From: Aulosira sp. FACHB-615
GTDB lineage: Bacteria > Cyanobacteriota > Cyanobacteriia > Cyanobacteriales > Nostocaceae
Length of the DNA stretch: 64,000 bases
Reading direction: 5' to 3'
Assembly: GCF_014698045.1 (NCBI RefSeq)
Contig: NZ_JACJSE010000008.1
Span: 186,001-250,000 of the forward strand
How positions within the stretch are numbered: position 1 is the first letter of the stretch; each line of letters starts with the position of its first letter. The notes beneath the pieces are model-generated. The model worked only from the letters and a program-made list of their open reading frames with translations, did no database searches and had not been told where the DNA came from. Position numbers and translations under genes: made by a program. Below, piece by piece: positions 31,997 to 42,806 of the stretch.

Positions 31997-34378
31997 TCAC
32001 CTACCATTAAATTTCCCTGTGTAAGTTAATGATGGGCGTTCAATCTCAGATTGCCAAATTGGTGGTTTATCCAGATAAATCAACCATTTGCCATCGGCGG
32101 CAGATTTATACAGCCATTTATTACCTGAGCAGATATTTGATGGCATTTCTGATAGCTCTCTGGGTAAGGCTTTTCCTGGATGAATAGCTGCTTTTACTTG
32201 TAAGACTTTTTGTAGCATTTCTGATTCCAACATCAGATCATGTGCCTTCAAAATCTGCTTGACATAGCTGGGACTAATTGTGGCATTTTGAGGAAAATAC
32301 TGTTTTTCTAAAGCTTGTATATTCAGAGAACAAAGATTATTTTTTCTCTGTGCGATCGCCCGATAAAATTCTTGATTTATTTTAAAGTTATTAATTCCAT
32401 ACCAATCACGATATAACTGAGATAACTGTGTATCTTTTTCTGGAGGAATGATTTTATCTAACCCTTGCCACTGGGAAAAAGCTTCTATGTTTAGTGCTTG
32501 AATCATGGCTTGGGTATAGTCTTTTTCTAGTAATCGCTGTTGCCAAACTACAGGTAGATTATCGATTTTCTCCAGTACGCGGAGTTGCGATCGCCTAATA
32601 ATTATATTCACCAGTTGACCAATCAAAGACGGTTCATCTTTTAATGATTCACTGAGTTTCCAAGATGCTTCTAGCGATTTCAGCATCTCTTGGTTATTTC
32701 CTTGCTGTTGCTTATCTAAAATATCAATGATTAATAAACGTTGTAAATTCACTACCCCGATATAGCTAGGACTAGGAGCCTGAAAATCTCCTTCTTTAAT
32801 CCACTTGTAATCTATACCCCAGCGTGGTACTTCATTATTTAATAGTAAGTTACGAATAGTAGCGATCGCAGTTTTATTTTTATTGACATAACTACGTAAT
32901 TTCTTATCTAAGTTATGATTCAATACCTGTGATTTATCATTAAACTGTTTTTGCAACAAGTCCGCAACATCCACAAAAGCTAATACTTTGTTTTCGGGTA
33001 CTTTAAACTCTTGGCTAGGTACAGTTAAAAGATTAAATCCTAATTGCCAAGCTGCTATCTCTTGAATTTTTCTGGCTGGGCTATTTGCTTTTACAGAAAA
33101 ACTATCAAACACCCCAGACATTTCTGATTTGATGGCTTTTTTTTCTGCTAACAGAGAAGGTTTGGCTGCTTGTAAAACAGGTGTGATTTTCTTAAAAAAA
33201 TTATCTACAATTGGATTAAAGCTAACTTCTTCAGTCATCACTGACAAAATATCATACTCATTAATTTCTAAAGCTCCTAATGCTAGATAATATTTTTGTA
33301 GAGCATCGAGATATTTACCTTCTTTGGCTAGTTGATCAGCAGTTTGTAAAATCTGTGTCTTTCGAGGTTGATTAATTTCGATAATTTTAGCATGATAAGT
33401 TTTAAAGTTTTCTAGTTCTTGGTTGAGAGTGGTCGTTTCTTCTGGACTCAGACTGACTGGGGTAAAATTTTGAGGACAATCTAGGAAATTATTTAAGGGC
33501 AGATTTTTTAATTTTTCTAAATTTAGAGCTGCTTTTTCCGGCAGTTCACAAATAATTGCTTTGGGCTGTTCTATTTGAGATTGATTACGTCTCACTATCC
33601 CCAGATAACTTTTTTGTGCTTGACTAGGCAGCAATGCAATACTAATAATTCCATTTTGGAGATTATTGATTGGCAATAATTTAATTTTTAAATCTTGATT
33701 TGAGATAAATTTATTTACAGAAAATCCAAAAAGCCGATCAATATCATTTGTAAAGCCTTGATTCTGGGAATAATATTGCTGTTGTAGAGAATTAAGCAGA
33801 CTCACGATGAATCTCTGCTCTTTTTCTTTTTCTAGCTGTTCAAATGTTTGATTTTCCCTATCACTCAGTTCTAATTTTCTAAACCCAGAGGGACATTCAA
33901 TGCCTTGATTCTTGGGGAATTTAGTTGGTAATTTAGGAATTATTAATTGATTTTTCTCACTTTCACACAGAGTTGAGAGTGTAAGATATTCATTTCCATC
34001 TGTTATGGTAAACATAACAAAGTTAACATAAGTCCGAGAGTTATTTTTCTGGGGTGATAATACAGTCATGGCAACTTTTTTAGCTTTTTTATCAGTGAAT
34101 ATTTGCCATTTATAACCGGGGATACTAGTTTCAAAATTGCTATCTAGTTCTAATTGTTTAATTTGAGTGGCAAAAACTTGCTGTTCTAGAAAATATGCTT
34201 GTTGGGCGCGACCTACTGAACCTAAACGGAATAAGATTTGCTTTTTCAGGTCTAATTCTTGAGCAGATATTTGTTGATTTTGTTTGTCAGTAACAGTATT
34301 AGCTATAACCTTTGATGTTGTAGTAAAACAAAAAATGAAACTGAGACTAGATAATAAACCAAGTACAGATAATTTCAT
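31997..34378 (-). CDS. Exported protein with two pilin G/H-like modules
   Basis: 793 residues, signal peptide to about residue 26. Residues about 45-170 (GSVGRAQQAYFLEQQVFATQ, then GYKWQIFTD, NSRTYVNFVMF) resemble the soluble part of cyanobacterial type IV pilin-like G/H proteins but lack the N-terminal pilin helix. A weaker second copy (about 190-320: SLLNSLQQQYYSQNQGFTND, KSYLGIVRR) follows. Each ends in a Cys-Pro (ECPSGF; DCPQNF). The C-terminal 430 residues are helical and unknown. AT-richer and less repetitive than the flanking exoproteins. Possibly envelope-associated; role unknown. Confidence 0.6.
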   Translation of the reverse strand: MKLSVLGLLSSLSFIFCFTTTSKVIANTVTDKQNQQISAQELDLKKQILFRLGSVGRAQQAYFLEQQVFATQIKQLELDSNFETSIPGYKWQIFTDKKAKKVAMTVLSPQKNNSRTYVNFVMFTITDGNEYLTLSTLCESEKNQLIIPKLPTKFPKNQGIECPSGFRKLELSDRENQTFEQLEKEKEQRFIVSLLNSLQQQYYSQNQGFTNDIDRLFGFSVNKFISNQDLKIKLLPINNLQNGIISIALLPSQAQKSYLGIVRRNQSQIEQPKAIICELPEKAALNLEKLKNLPLNNFLDCPQNFTPVSLSPEETTTLNQELENFKTYHAKIIEINQPRKTQILQTADQLAKEGKYLDALQKYYLALGALEINEYDILSVMTEEVSFNPIVDNFFKKITPVLQAAKPSLLAEKKAIKSEMSGVFDSFSVKANSPARKIQEIAAWQLGFNLLTVPSQEFKVPENKVLAFVDVADLLQKQFNDKSQVLNHNLDKKLRSYVNKNKTAIATIRNLLLNNEVPRWGIDYKWIKEGDFQAPSPSYIGVVNLQRLLIIDILDKQQQGNNQEMLKSLEASWKLSESLKDEPSLIGQLVNIIIRRSQLRVLEKIDNLPVVWQQRLLEKDYTQAMIQALNIEAFSQWQGLDKIIPPEKDTQLSQLYRDWYGINNFKINQEFYRAIAQRKNNLCSLNIQALEKQYFPQNATISPSYVKQILKAHDLMLESEMLQKVLQVKAAIHPGKALPRELSEMPSNICSGNKWLYKSAADGKWLIYLDKPPIWQSEIERPSLTYTGKFNGR

Positions 34379-34893
34379 TGGTGTTATGTGTTTATTTAGT
34401 TAACAATAATTAATTATTAATACTAAATTGAATATAGATAGTTTGTGTTTAAACTTCTAAATCTAAAATTCTCATACCAATTCTATGAGAAGCTGCAATT
34501 TATAAATCCTGTAGAAAATTTGTATACAAAATTTTTACAACAAGCGATTAATTACATCTTCATAAAGAAACGATATAACTTAGTATTATCACCTGTTATA
34601 GATTGTTTTAACGACAAACTACATCCCTAGCATTACTTAAAATGAGGGAGTAAGGGTGTGAGGGTGTAAAATACTATTTCACTTTAAAAATGATACCGAT
34701 ATGCAAGCAGCGCCTCGACTTCTCCTGACGGAGACGCTGCGCGAACGCTTGGCGAACAGAAGCATAGATACAAAGGAAGTAATTTATATCAGTAATTTCG
34801 TGAATTGGTATAAGGACTAGCTAAAGCGATCGCTAAATGATAATTCAGAGTTTCTGTGAGTAAATAAATGGCAGGTAGTTCGGCAATATTATG
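34379..34893. other. Intergenic region, no convincing gene
   Basis: AT-rich leader of the pilin-like gene (34379-34600); the 61-codon plus-strand frame at 34445 has poor composition and is rejected. A GC-rich dispersed repeat (GGAGACGCTGCGCGAACG, 34730-34747) of the kind scattered through Nostoc genomes follows a GGGTGTGAGGGTGT run. Confidence 0.5.
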
Positions 34894-37386
34894 TTATCGG
34901 GAAATTCCAGCACAAGTTAATGATGGTTGCATTTGATTGGGAGAGTTATCTGCAACGAGTTCAATTTTGCCTTGGGCGTTACGTCGCCAGCCAGTTGCTT
35001 GGAAAAGCACTGCTTGGGGTTTTGGCATTTTTGCTTGTACTGGTTGTTTGGTGTTGAATGCAGAGATATCACGAGTATCTGACCAAGTGCGATCGCTACT
35101 CAATTCCTCTGTGGGGTTTTGCGGTATACCACCCCTTCCTGTAGCAACAAAACTACTACTACTATTATCTGCACAACCACTAGCAATTTGCTGGGATGAG
35201 TCGATGAGATTTGCGGGTAATTCTACTAACCCAGAATTGGGATCAACGCCAATATTATTAATTTCTACTGTGCCATTAATATTAAACTGAGAACTGGCGG
35301 TAATATCATTTGTGGTGTCAACTCTTGGAGTGAGAGTATCACGAAATTCTAGACCGATAATACCTTGAGTAGTGATGTCGATATTGCCACCATTTCCTTG
35401 CACTGCATTGGCAAGGATATCGCTGTTTTCTAAGCCCAAAATAATAGGAGCATTGATGGTGAGGTTGCCACCATTACCCTTACCCTTAGCTTCTGTAGAA
35501 ATGTAACTGTTATTGCGTAAAATTAAGTCAGATTTGAGATTTAAGTTAATACTACCACCTTCCCCAGAAGCAGTATTAGCAATTACTTGACCCTGGTTTT
35601 TGAGTCGTAGGGAATTCGCATTTATACTTAAAACTCCCCCATTTCCCGAACCTTCATTATTCACTCTCACTCTTGCTCCATTCTCTATTTGCAATGTAGG
35701 AGTGTTAATGGTGATACTACCAGCATTTCCACTAGGGCGATCGGGAATTCTCAATGTTTGACGCAAAAGTGTAGGAAGAATTGGAGCAGATGCGTTAATA
35801 CTGCTATTTAGTTCACCGTTTGGACTTCTACCCCTGATTTCTACTGATTTAGCGGCATTAATGGTTATTGTGCCACCAGCACCAATATTTAAGGTTGCAG
35901 TACTAACAGTGCCTCCATTTTCTATAATCAGTTTGGATGTATTGATGTTCAAAGAACCACCATTACCTTGTCCAAATACAACCGAGCCAATATTGGTAGG
36001 AGATAAATTTCTTGACTCTATACCTTTAAGTTCTATAGTTCCAGAAACATTCACATTTATGTTTCCACTATCCCCCTTTGCCAGATTGACGCTATTAATT
36101 AAGCCACCGTTGGTAATGGTTATATTCGATGCAATGATGTTCATATCGCCCGATTTTCCAGAGCTATAGGTAGTTGTGCCAATTCCACTATAAATATTCG
36201 GAGTTAGCAGTGCTGTACGATTAATTTGAATATCTCTAGCAATATTTACATTAATATTACCCCCAGAGTTGGGGCTAAAGTTTTGTGTCAGCAGCAGACC
36301 TCCGTCATTGAGGCGTAAATCTCCGGCAGAAACATCAATATCCGCACCTTTTCCTTGGCCTAGATTTTCAGATGTCAAGCGACTAGACATAACTCCTGTC
36401 ACAATTCCTAAATCTGGTGCTGTCCTGACATCTCCAGAAAGGTCTAATACACCTGTTGCACGAACGCGAATAATATTAGGTGCTTGGCTGCCCACAGTTT
36501 GAATCAAAGCCGCAGAACCATCTTGCAGACTAATATTTTTCCCTTGTAGTTGAATTCCACGACTGGTTAAACCACTGGCATCGACTAAAGACCGATCTGC
36601 AAATTGGATGTCTCCGAAACTCTCAACATTTGTATAGTTTAATTGCAGATTTGAAGATGTAGAATTAATATTAACTGTACCTGCTTGGACTGCACCTAAT
36701 TCAATTCTGCCATTTTCCGCAGTTAGAACACCACCTGATAAATTGATATTTTGTCCAATTAATGCGATCGCGTTTCCTGAATTAACCTCTAAGGTCGATT
36801 TGTTATTACTCCTAATTACAGGGGTACGCACTCCTCCTGTTAATTGATGTCCATAACCCTGCACTTGAATATTGCCTGAATCCTTACCCATCTGCAACCC
36901 TATAGGTACAGTCATTGTCAGCAAAGGTTTATCCACACCTTGGACAGCACTAAATTCTGTGCCATCAGCAAATTTAATACTATTAGCTGTTGTCCCTATA
37001 AAAGAACCACCAATATTTAAGCTGGCATTTTTACCAAAAATCATCCCGGCTGGGTTGAGTAAGAATAAGTTAGCACTACCATTGGCATTTATGGCACCAT
37101 CTATATTGGAAATATTACCACCAGTCACTCGACTAAAAATGTTTTGAATATCAGTGTCATTATTAAATGATGCCGAACCGCCACTAGGTATAGAAAATTG
37201 GCTGAAGCTATGAAATAGATTCTTGCCTACACGAGTACCATCTTTGATAGCGTAACTATTATTACTAGCTTCAACAACCGTTTTGAGAGTGTTGTCAGAA
37301 GTTACTTGGGCGTGAACACCATTGTTGTAAACAGCAGATATGCAAATGACACCCAGAACACTCAACGCAGCAAAATTTACTTTCAT
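34894..37386 (-). CDS. TPS exoprotein (copy 2)
   Basis: 830 residues. Signal peptide to about residue 26 (ending VHA), TPS domain with NLFHSFSQFSIP and NPAGIIFG (111-118), beta-helix with repeated GNINVN and GGSLNINTSKL units, then the shared tail (SSFVATGRGGIPQNP, GWRRNAQGKIEL). Through most of its length it is nearly the same as copy 3 just upstream (for example LTSRGIQLQGKNISLQDGSA), so these two are a recent tandem duplication. The C-terminal QPVQAKMPKPQAVL segment instead matches copy 5, a sign of gene conversion at the 3' end. It lies 64 bp downstream of copy 3. Confidence 0.88.
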   Translation of the reverse strand: MKVNFAALSVLGVICISAVYNNGVHAQVTSDNTLKTVVEASNNSYAIKDGTRVGKNLFHSFSQFSIPSGGSASFNNDTDIQNIFSRVTGGNISNIDGAINANGSANLFLLNPAGMIFGKNASLNIGGSFIGTTANSIKFADGTEFSAVQGVDKPLLTMTVPIGLQMGKDSGNIQVQGYGHQLTGGVRTPVIRSNNKSTLEVNSGNAIALIGQNINLSGGVLTAENGRIELGAVQAGTVNINSTSSNLQLNYTNVESFGDIQFADRSLVDASGLTSRGIQLQGKNISLQDGSAALIQTVGSQAPNIIRVRATGVLDLSGDVRTAPDLGIVTGVMSSRLTSENLGQGKGADIDVSAGDLRLNDGGLLLTQNFSPNSGGNINVNIARDIQINRTALLTPNIYSGIGTTTYSSGKSGDMNIIASNITITNGGLINSVNLAKGDSGNINVNVSGTIELKGIESRNLSPTNIGSVVFGQGNGGSLNINTSKLIIENGGTVSTATLNIGAGGTITINAAKSVEIRGRSPNGELNSSINASAPILPTLLRQTLRIPDRPSGNAGSITINTPTLQIENGARVRVNNEGSGNGGVLSINANSLRLKNQGQVIANTASGEGGSINLNLKSDLILRNNSYISTEAKGKGNGGNLTINAPIILGLENSDILANAVQGNGGNIDITTQGIIGLEFRDTLTPRVDTTNDITASSQFNINGTVEINNIGVDPNSGLVELPANLIDSSQQIASGCADNSSSSFVATGRGGIPQNPTEELSSDRTWSDTRDISAFNTKQPVQAKMPKPQAVLFQATGWRRNAQGKIELVADNSPNQMQPSLTCAGISR

Positions 37387-37450
37387 TAGTTCAGTTCTTG
37401 TTTAGATTAAGTATATATTGTTCCAACTTGGGTAATCTTTGTAACAATAA

Positions 37451-39940
37451 TTATTTTTCGGCTACAGCAGCACAAGTTAAGGCTGCTGGTATATGCGGAG
37501 GTGATTTGGCTGCAAAAAGCTCAATTTTACCTTGGGCGTTACGTCGCCAACTAGTTGCTTGCACAAGGATTTCGGGAGATTTTGGTATTTGCGCTTGTAT
37601 TCGTTGTTTGGTGTTGAATGCAGAGATATCACGAGTATCTGACCAAATGCGATCGCTCCTCAATTCCTCTGTGGGATTTTGCGGCACACCACCCCTTCCT
37701 GTAGCAACAAAACTACTACCACTCGTATCAGCACAACCACTAGCAATTTGCTGGGATGAGTCGATGAGATTTGTTGGTAATTCTACTAACCCAGAATTGG
37801 GATCAACGCCAATATTATTAATTTCTACTGTGCCATTAATATTAAACTGAGAACTGGCGGTAATATCATTCGTGGTGTCAACTCTTGGGGTGAGAGTATC
37901 ACGAAATTCTAGACCGATAATACCTTGAGTCGTGATGTCGATATTGCCACCATTTCCTTGCACTGCATTGGCAATGATATCGCTGTTTTCTAACCCCAAA
38001 ATGATAGGAGCATTAATAGTGAGGTTACCACCATTACCCTTACCTTTAGCTTCTGTAGAGATAAAACTGTTGTTTCGTAGCAACAAGTCAGATTTGAGAT
38101 TTAAATTGATGTTACCACCTTCTCCAGAAGCAGTATTAGCAATTACTTGACCCCGATTGTTGAGTCGCAAAGAATTGGCATTTATATTTAAAATTCCCCC
38201 ATTTCCTAATCCTTCATTATTAACAGTAACTCTTGCTCCATTATTTATTTGCAATGTAGGAGTATTAATAGTTAAACTGCCAGCATTTCCACTAGGGAGT
38301 ACGGGAAGTCCAAGTGCTAGACGAAAAGCTGTCGGGGAAATTGGAGCAGATGCGCTAATATTGCTTGGTCGTTCACCATTTGGACTACTACCCCTGACTT
38401 CTATTGATTTTGAAGCATTAATAGTTATTTTGCCACCAGCACCAATATTGAAGGTTGAAGTAGTAACACTTGCTCCATTCTCGACAATTAGTTTGGATGT
38501 ATTAATATTCAAAGAACCACCATTACCTCTGCCAAATACAGTTGAGCCAATATTGCTAGAAGATAAATTTCTTGACTCTACGCCTTTGAGTTCTATAGTT
38601 CCAGAAACCTTCAAATTGATGTTGCCACTATCCCCTTGTGCAAGATTGTTAGTATTAATTAAGCCGCCATCTGTGATTTTTATATTCGATGCAGTAATAT
38701 TCATATTTCCCGATGGACTAGAGCCAAAGGTAGTTGTGGCAATTCCACTGGCAATACCTGGATTGAGCAGTGCTGTGCGATTAATTTGAATGTCTCTGAC
38801 AATATTTACATTAATATTACCCCCAGAGTTCAAGCCATAGGTTCTTGTCACCACAAGACTTCCGTCATTGAGGCGTAAATCTCCGGCAGAAACATCAATA
38901 TCCGCACCCTTTCCTTGAACTAGATTTTCAGTCATCAAGCGACTAGAAATAACCCCTGTCACAGATCCTAAATCCGGTGCTGTCCTGACATCTCCAGAAA
39001 GTTCTAAAACACCTGTAGCACGAACACGAAGACTATTAGGTGCTTGGCTTCCCCGCGTTTGAATCAAGACGGCAGAACCATCTTGCAGACTAATATTTTT
39101 CCCTTGTAGTTGAATTCCTCGACTGGTTAAACCACTGGCATCTACTAAAGACCGATTTGCAAATTGGATGTCTCCAAAACTCTCAATACTTGTATAGTCT
39201 AATTGCAGATTTGAAGATGTAGAGTTAATATTCACTGTACCTGCTGGGACTGCACCTAATTCAATTCTGCCATTTTCCGCAGTTAAAACTCCACCTGATA
39301 AATTGATATTTTGTCCAATTAATGCGATCGCATTTCCTGGCTTAACCCCTAAAGTTGATTCGGTATTGTTCCGAATGATGGGAGTAAATAGTCCTCCGGT
39401 TAGTTGATGTCCCTTTCCTTGTAATTGAATGTTTCCCGAATTCTGCCCCATTTGCAGTCCGATGGGTACACTCATCGTCAAGAGGGGTGTTGTTGAATTG
39501 ACAGCACTAAACTCTGTCCCCTCAACGAACTTAATACTATTCGCCGTTGTCCCCACAAAGGAACCACCAATATTTAAGCTGGCATTTTTCCCAAAAATAA
39601 TCCCGGCTGGGTTGAGTAAGAATAAGTTAGCACTACCACTAGCATTAATTCGACCATCAATATTGGAAATATTACCACCAGTCACCCGACTAAAAATGTT
39701 TTGAATGCCAGAAGTAGTATTGAAAGTGGCAGAACCGCCTGTGGGGATAGAGAATTGTTGAAAGCTATGAAATAAATTATTGCCAATAACCCTACCGCCA
39801 TTAATGGTATAGTTATTCATACTAGACACATCAGTATTAAGAGTTCCATCTTGTATAACTTGTGCCTGAGCATGACTGTTACCCATAGCCAAGATGTAGA
39901 CTGCACCAATTAAGCCTAAGTTAGCAAGATTTAATTTCAT
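37451..39940 (-). CDS. TPS exoprotein (copy 3)
   Basis: 829 residues. The signal peptide MKLNLANLGLIGAVYILAMG is identical to that of copy 5, and the 90 bp upstream of the two ATGs are also nearly identical. TPS motifs NLFHSFQQFSIP and NPAGIIFG (from 110). The body matches copy 2, while the tail segment QRIQAQIPKSPEILVQAT matches copy 4. The gene is therefore a three-way mosaic: start from one lineage, body from a second, tail from a third. Confidence 0.88.
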   Translation of the reverse strand: MKLNLANLGLIGAVYILAMGNSHAQAQVIQDGTLNTDVSSMNNYTINGGRVIGNNLFHSFQQFSIPTGGSATFNTTSGIQNIFSRVTGGNISNIDGRINASGSANLFLLNPAGIIFGKNASLNIGGSFVGTTANSIKFVEGTEFSAVNSTTPLLTMSVPIGLQMGQNSGNIQLQGKGHQLTGGLFTPIIRNNTESTLGVKPGNAIALIGQNINLSGGVLTAENGRIELGAVPAGTVNINSTSSNLQLDYTSIESFGDIQFANRSLVDASGLTSRGIQLQGKNISLQDGSAVLIQTRGSQAPNSLRVRATGVLELSGDVRTAPDLGSVTGVISSRLMTENLVQGKGADIDVSAGDLRLNDGSLVVTRTYGLNSGGNINVNIVRDIQINRTALLNPGIASGIATTTFGSSPSGNMNITASNIKITDGGLINTNNLAQGDSGNINLKVSGTIELKGVESRNLSSSNIGSTVFGRGNGGSLNINTSKLIVENGASVTTSTFNIGAGGKITINASKSIEVRGSSPNGERPSNISASAPISPTAFRLALGLPVLPSGNAGSLTINTPTLQINNGARVTVNNEGLGNGGILNINANSLRLNNRGQVIANTASGEGGNINLNLKSDLLLRNNSFISTEAKGKGNGGNLTINAPIILGLENSDIIANAVQGNGGNIDITTQGIIGLEFRDTLTPRVDTTNDITASSQFNINGTVEINNIGVDPNSGLVELPTNLIDSSQQIASGCADTSGSSFVATGRGGVPQNPTEELRSDRIWSDTRDISAFNTKQRIQAQIPKSPEILVQATSWRRNAQGKIELFAAKSPPHIPAALTCAAVAEK

Positions 39941-40030
39941 CAGCTTGTGTTAATTATCTACTTGCTGTCTAGTTTTCCCAAGATGTATTGATTAATTGGG
40001 CTATCTATGTAATTTTATGGTGAGATTTTT

Positions 40031-42721
40031 TCAGATTTTGTTAACAGCAGAACAAGTTAATGAGGGTGATAAATTCACAGAAGATTTATCGGCAATTAAC
40101 TCAATTTTACCTTGGGCGTTAAGTCGCCAGCCAGTTGCTTGCACAAGGATTTCGGGAGATTTTGGTATTTGCGCTTGTATTCGTTGTTTGGTGTTGAATG
40201 CAGAGATATCACGAGTATCTGACCAAGTGCGATCGCTACTCAACCCTTGTATCGGATTTTGTGGTATCCCACCCCTACCAATGGCGACAAAACTACTACC
40301 AATATTAGCAGTACAACCATTAGCAATTTGTTGGGATGGGTCAGTCAGGTTCGCGGGTAATGTAACTAAACCAGAATTGGGGTCAACACCAACATTATCA
40401 ATATCAACTGTACCATTCACCCCAAACTGTGAACTGGCAGTAATATCATTTTCTGGTGTCAGTTGCAAACGGTATTCTAAACCAATAATTCCCTGAGTGG
40501 TGATGTTAATATTGCCGCCTTTACCCTGAACAGCATTAGCCGTAATATCGCTGTTTTCTAAACCGACAATTATGGGTACATTAATGCTGATATTGCCACC
40601 TGTAGCTGTACCTGTGGCACTAGTATTAATTTTACTACCATAACGCATCAATAGAACATCAGCCACTAGACTAATATTACCTTGATCGCCAGCAGAAACT
40701 TCTGCAAGGAGACTGCCTCCTTCCTTCAGTTTGATCTGATTGGCATTGACTAACAAGTTACCTGAATTACCACCACCTGTATTACTGACGGAAATTTGCC
40801 CATCATCAAGAACATTGAGCCGATCTGCCACTAGGTTAATTGAACCAGCATTAAAGTTGGTAGTAGAAGTTGCTGAGATGCTACTGGGTAAAATCTGACC
40901 ATTGCTTAAAGGTTGAGAAATACCCTGTACGTCAATATTTTTAACCTGCAAGTTGATATTACCAGCCGCACCCTTGCCATTTGTGGAGGAGGTAATTTGT
41001 CCACCATTGAAAACGCGCAAACTATCTGCGGTCAGGCGAATGTTGCCTCCCTGACCTATAGAATTCTGCCCTATTGCTACAGTGATGCCACTGGAGATGT
41101 TATTCACAATATCAAGCACAGGATCGCTAACTTGCACATCGGTGGCTTGAATAGTAATATTTCCGGCTATACCGCTACTCGCCTGTGCAGAGATTGGACT
41201 TCCTGAAATCGCACTAGAAATTTTTCCACCGTTAGCAAGGGCGAGTTGCCTGGTGTTAATCGTAATATTGCCCCCTTGTCCCTCTGCTGACATCTCCAGC
41301 GCACTGAGTACAGCACTCGTAACACCGCCAGGAGTTTTACCCCGAATATCTAAACTCTCAGTTGCCGTGATCAAAATATCCCCAGTCTTACCCGTTGTCG
41401 GATTGGGAAAACCGAACAGGCTAGTACTGATGCGTGCGCCGTCTAGCACTCGTACCCGTTCAGCGTTCACCGTAATTGTGCCACTGGTATTCTGTTGCCC
41501 GCCCGAAACTAGGGTTGTAATGGCGCTGATAGTAGGGAATCCTGAGATTGGGTTTGTAAATGGACTATAGCCGCTAACATCTACATCGGTAGCACGAATT
41601 GTAATGTTACCTGTTTTAGCATTGTCAATAGACGCAGAAGTCAAGAAGTTAACACCAAAGTTGAAGGAGTTGATCCATGCCCCATTAGCAAGGCGTAATC
41701 GTGGAGTATCTACCGTGATATTTCCAGATGTCGCTCTACTGCCAGTCACACTGGTACTTAACCCTGGCAACGCATAATTAGCGGGATGGGAGATACCCAT
41801 TAAATCCACGAATTCGGTGGTCTTGACAGTAATACCCTGTCCTTGCCCATTCGCTCTAGTAGAGGATTCTATATTTGAGCCATCTTGCAAGGTTAACCCA
41901 CGTCCCCGGATATTGATTGCCCCTCCCATGTCCCCACTGGTGTTGATATAGGAAGACTGTTGCAGAGTAATTTTGCCCCAGGTTGGTGATGTTGATAAAC
42001 TCGCTAATTGCCAGTTGCCAGAGGTGGGTATATTCACTGTGCCATTTTTTATTGCCCATAATTCCACATGACCATCTGGTGCAGAGATACTGGCACTCTT
42101 GATATCGATTTGTCCCCCAATCATCGCCAGAGTTTGATTTGCTGCCATCGACAATGTTGGCATCCGAAATAAGAAATTGTTGGCAGGTGTACCTTGCACT
42201 TCGATTGCTCCGGCATTACGTCCCATTTGCAAGCCTACAGGTACATTCATCGTCAATAATGGTGTCCCCGTCGGATTCACTGCACTAAATTCAACCCCAT
42301 CAGCAAATTTAATACTATTGGCAGTCGTAGCTACAAAGGAACCACCAATATTTAAGCTGGCATTTTTGCTAAAAATAATCCCGGCTGGGTTGAGTAAGAA
42401 TAAGTTGGCGTTACCATTGGCTTTAATTAAACCATCAATGTGGGAAACATTGCCGCCTGTTACCCGACTAAATATATTTTGGATGTCTGCGGTATTGCTA
42501 AAGACTGCGGAACCATTGCTAGGCACTGAGAATTGGCTAAAGCTATGAAATAAATTGTTGCCGACACGAGTGCCGTTGGTAATTGCGTAATTCTTACCAC
42601 TAATACTTACAGTCGTGTTAAGAGTCTCATCAGGAGTGACTTGTGCATTAACACCACGATCGCAAACAGTAGAGATGCAGATTGCACCAAGAAGGGCAAA
42701 CCCAACAAAATTTAATTTCAT
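40031..42721 (-). CDS. TPS exoprotein (copy 4)
   Basis: 896 residues. Signal peptide to about residue 26, TPS domain with NLFHSFSQFSVP and NPAGIIFSKN (from 111); the usual Gly after IIF is Ser here. The body shares blocks with copy 1 (GGAINIRGRGLTLQDGSN; VQGISQPLSNGQILPSSI), although four genes separate them. The tail ends SVNLSPSLTCSAVNK, the same as copy 9 and as the decayed copy at 45291. No other motif suggests activity; likely secreted structural beta-helix. Confidence 0.88.
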   Translation of the reverse strand: MKLNFVGFALLGAICISTVCDRGVNAQVTPDETLNTTVSISGKNYAITNGTRVGNNLFHSFSQFSVPSNGSAVFSNTADIQNIFSRVTGGNVSHIDGLIKANGNANLFLLNPAGIIFSKNASLNIGGSFVATTANSIKFADGVEFSAVNPTGTPLLTMNVPVGLQMGRNAGAIEVQGTPANNFLFRMPTLSMAANQTLAMIGGQIDIKSASISAPDGHVELWAIKNGTVNIPTSGNWQLASLSTSPTWGKITLQQSSYINTSGDMGGAINIRGRGLTLQDGSNIESSTRANGQGQGITVKTTEFVDLMGISHPANYALPGLSTSVTGSRATSGNITVDTPRLRLANGAWINSFNFGVNFLTSASIDNAKTGNITIRATDVDVSGYSPFTNPISGFPTISAITTLVSGGQQNTSGTITVNAERVRVLDGARISTSLFGFPNPTTGKTGDILITATESLDIRGKTPGGVTSAVLSALEMSAEGQGGNITINTRQLALANGGKISSAISGSPISAQASSGIAGNITIQATDVQVSDPVLDIVNNISSGITVAIGQNSIGQGGNIRLTADSLRVFNGGQITSSTNGKGAAGNINLQVKNIDVQGISQPLSNGQILPSSISATSTTNFNAGSINLVADRLNVLDDGQISVSNTGGGNSGNLLVNANQIKLKEGGSLLAEVSAGDQGNISLVADVLLMRYGSKINTSATGTATGGNISINVPIIVGLENSDITANAVQGKGGNINITTQGIIGLEYRLQLTPENDITASSQFGVNGTVDIDNVGVDPNSGLVTLPANLTDPSQQIANGCTANIGSSFVAIGRGGIPQNPIQGLSSDRTWSDTRDISAFNTKQRIQAQIPKSPEILVQATGWRLNAQGKIELIADKSSVNLSPSLTCSAVNKI

Positions 42722-42806
42722 GAAACAATATCTTAATCTTATATTTGATTATGTATATATAGTTCCCTTGTCAGTAGCTTATATAACATTTAATTTGTCA
42801 AGTTAA

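Noticed and set aside
31743..32024. 93-codon plus-strand frame overlapping the end of the pilin-like gene
   Set aside because: Crosses dispersed repeats and has Ser/Leu-rich low-quality composition.
34445..34630. 61-codon plus-strand frame in the 34.4-34.9 kb gap
   Set aside because: AT-rich, no ribosome-binding site, no recognisable pattern; probably chance.
38157..38789. Long plus-strand open frame antisense to an exoprotein gene (similar ones at 52115-52678, 39996-40496 and elsewhere)
   Set aside because: These frames arise because the repetitive Gly/Asn/Thr-rich beta-helix codons lack stops on the opposite strand; products are Pro/Leu-rich, lack start signals, and the sense frames have clear domains.
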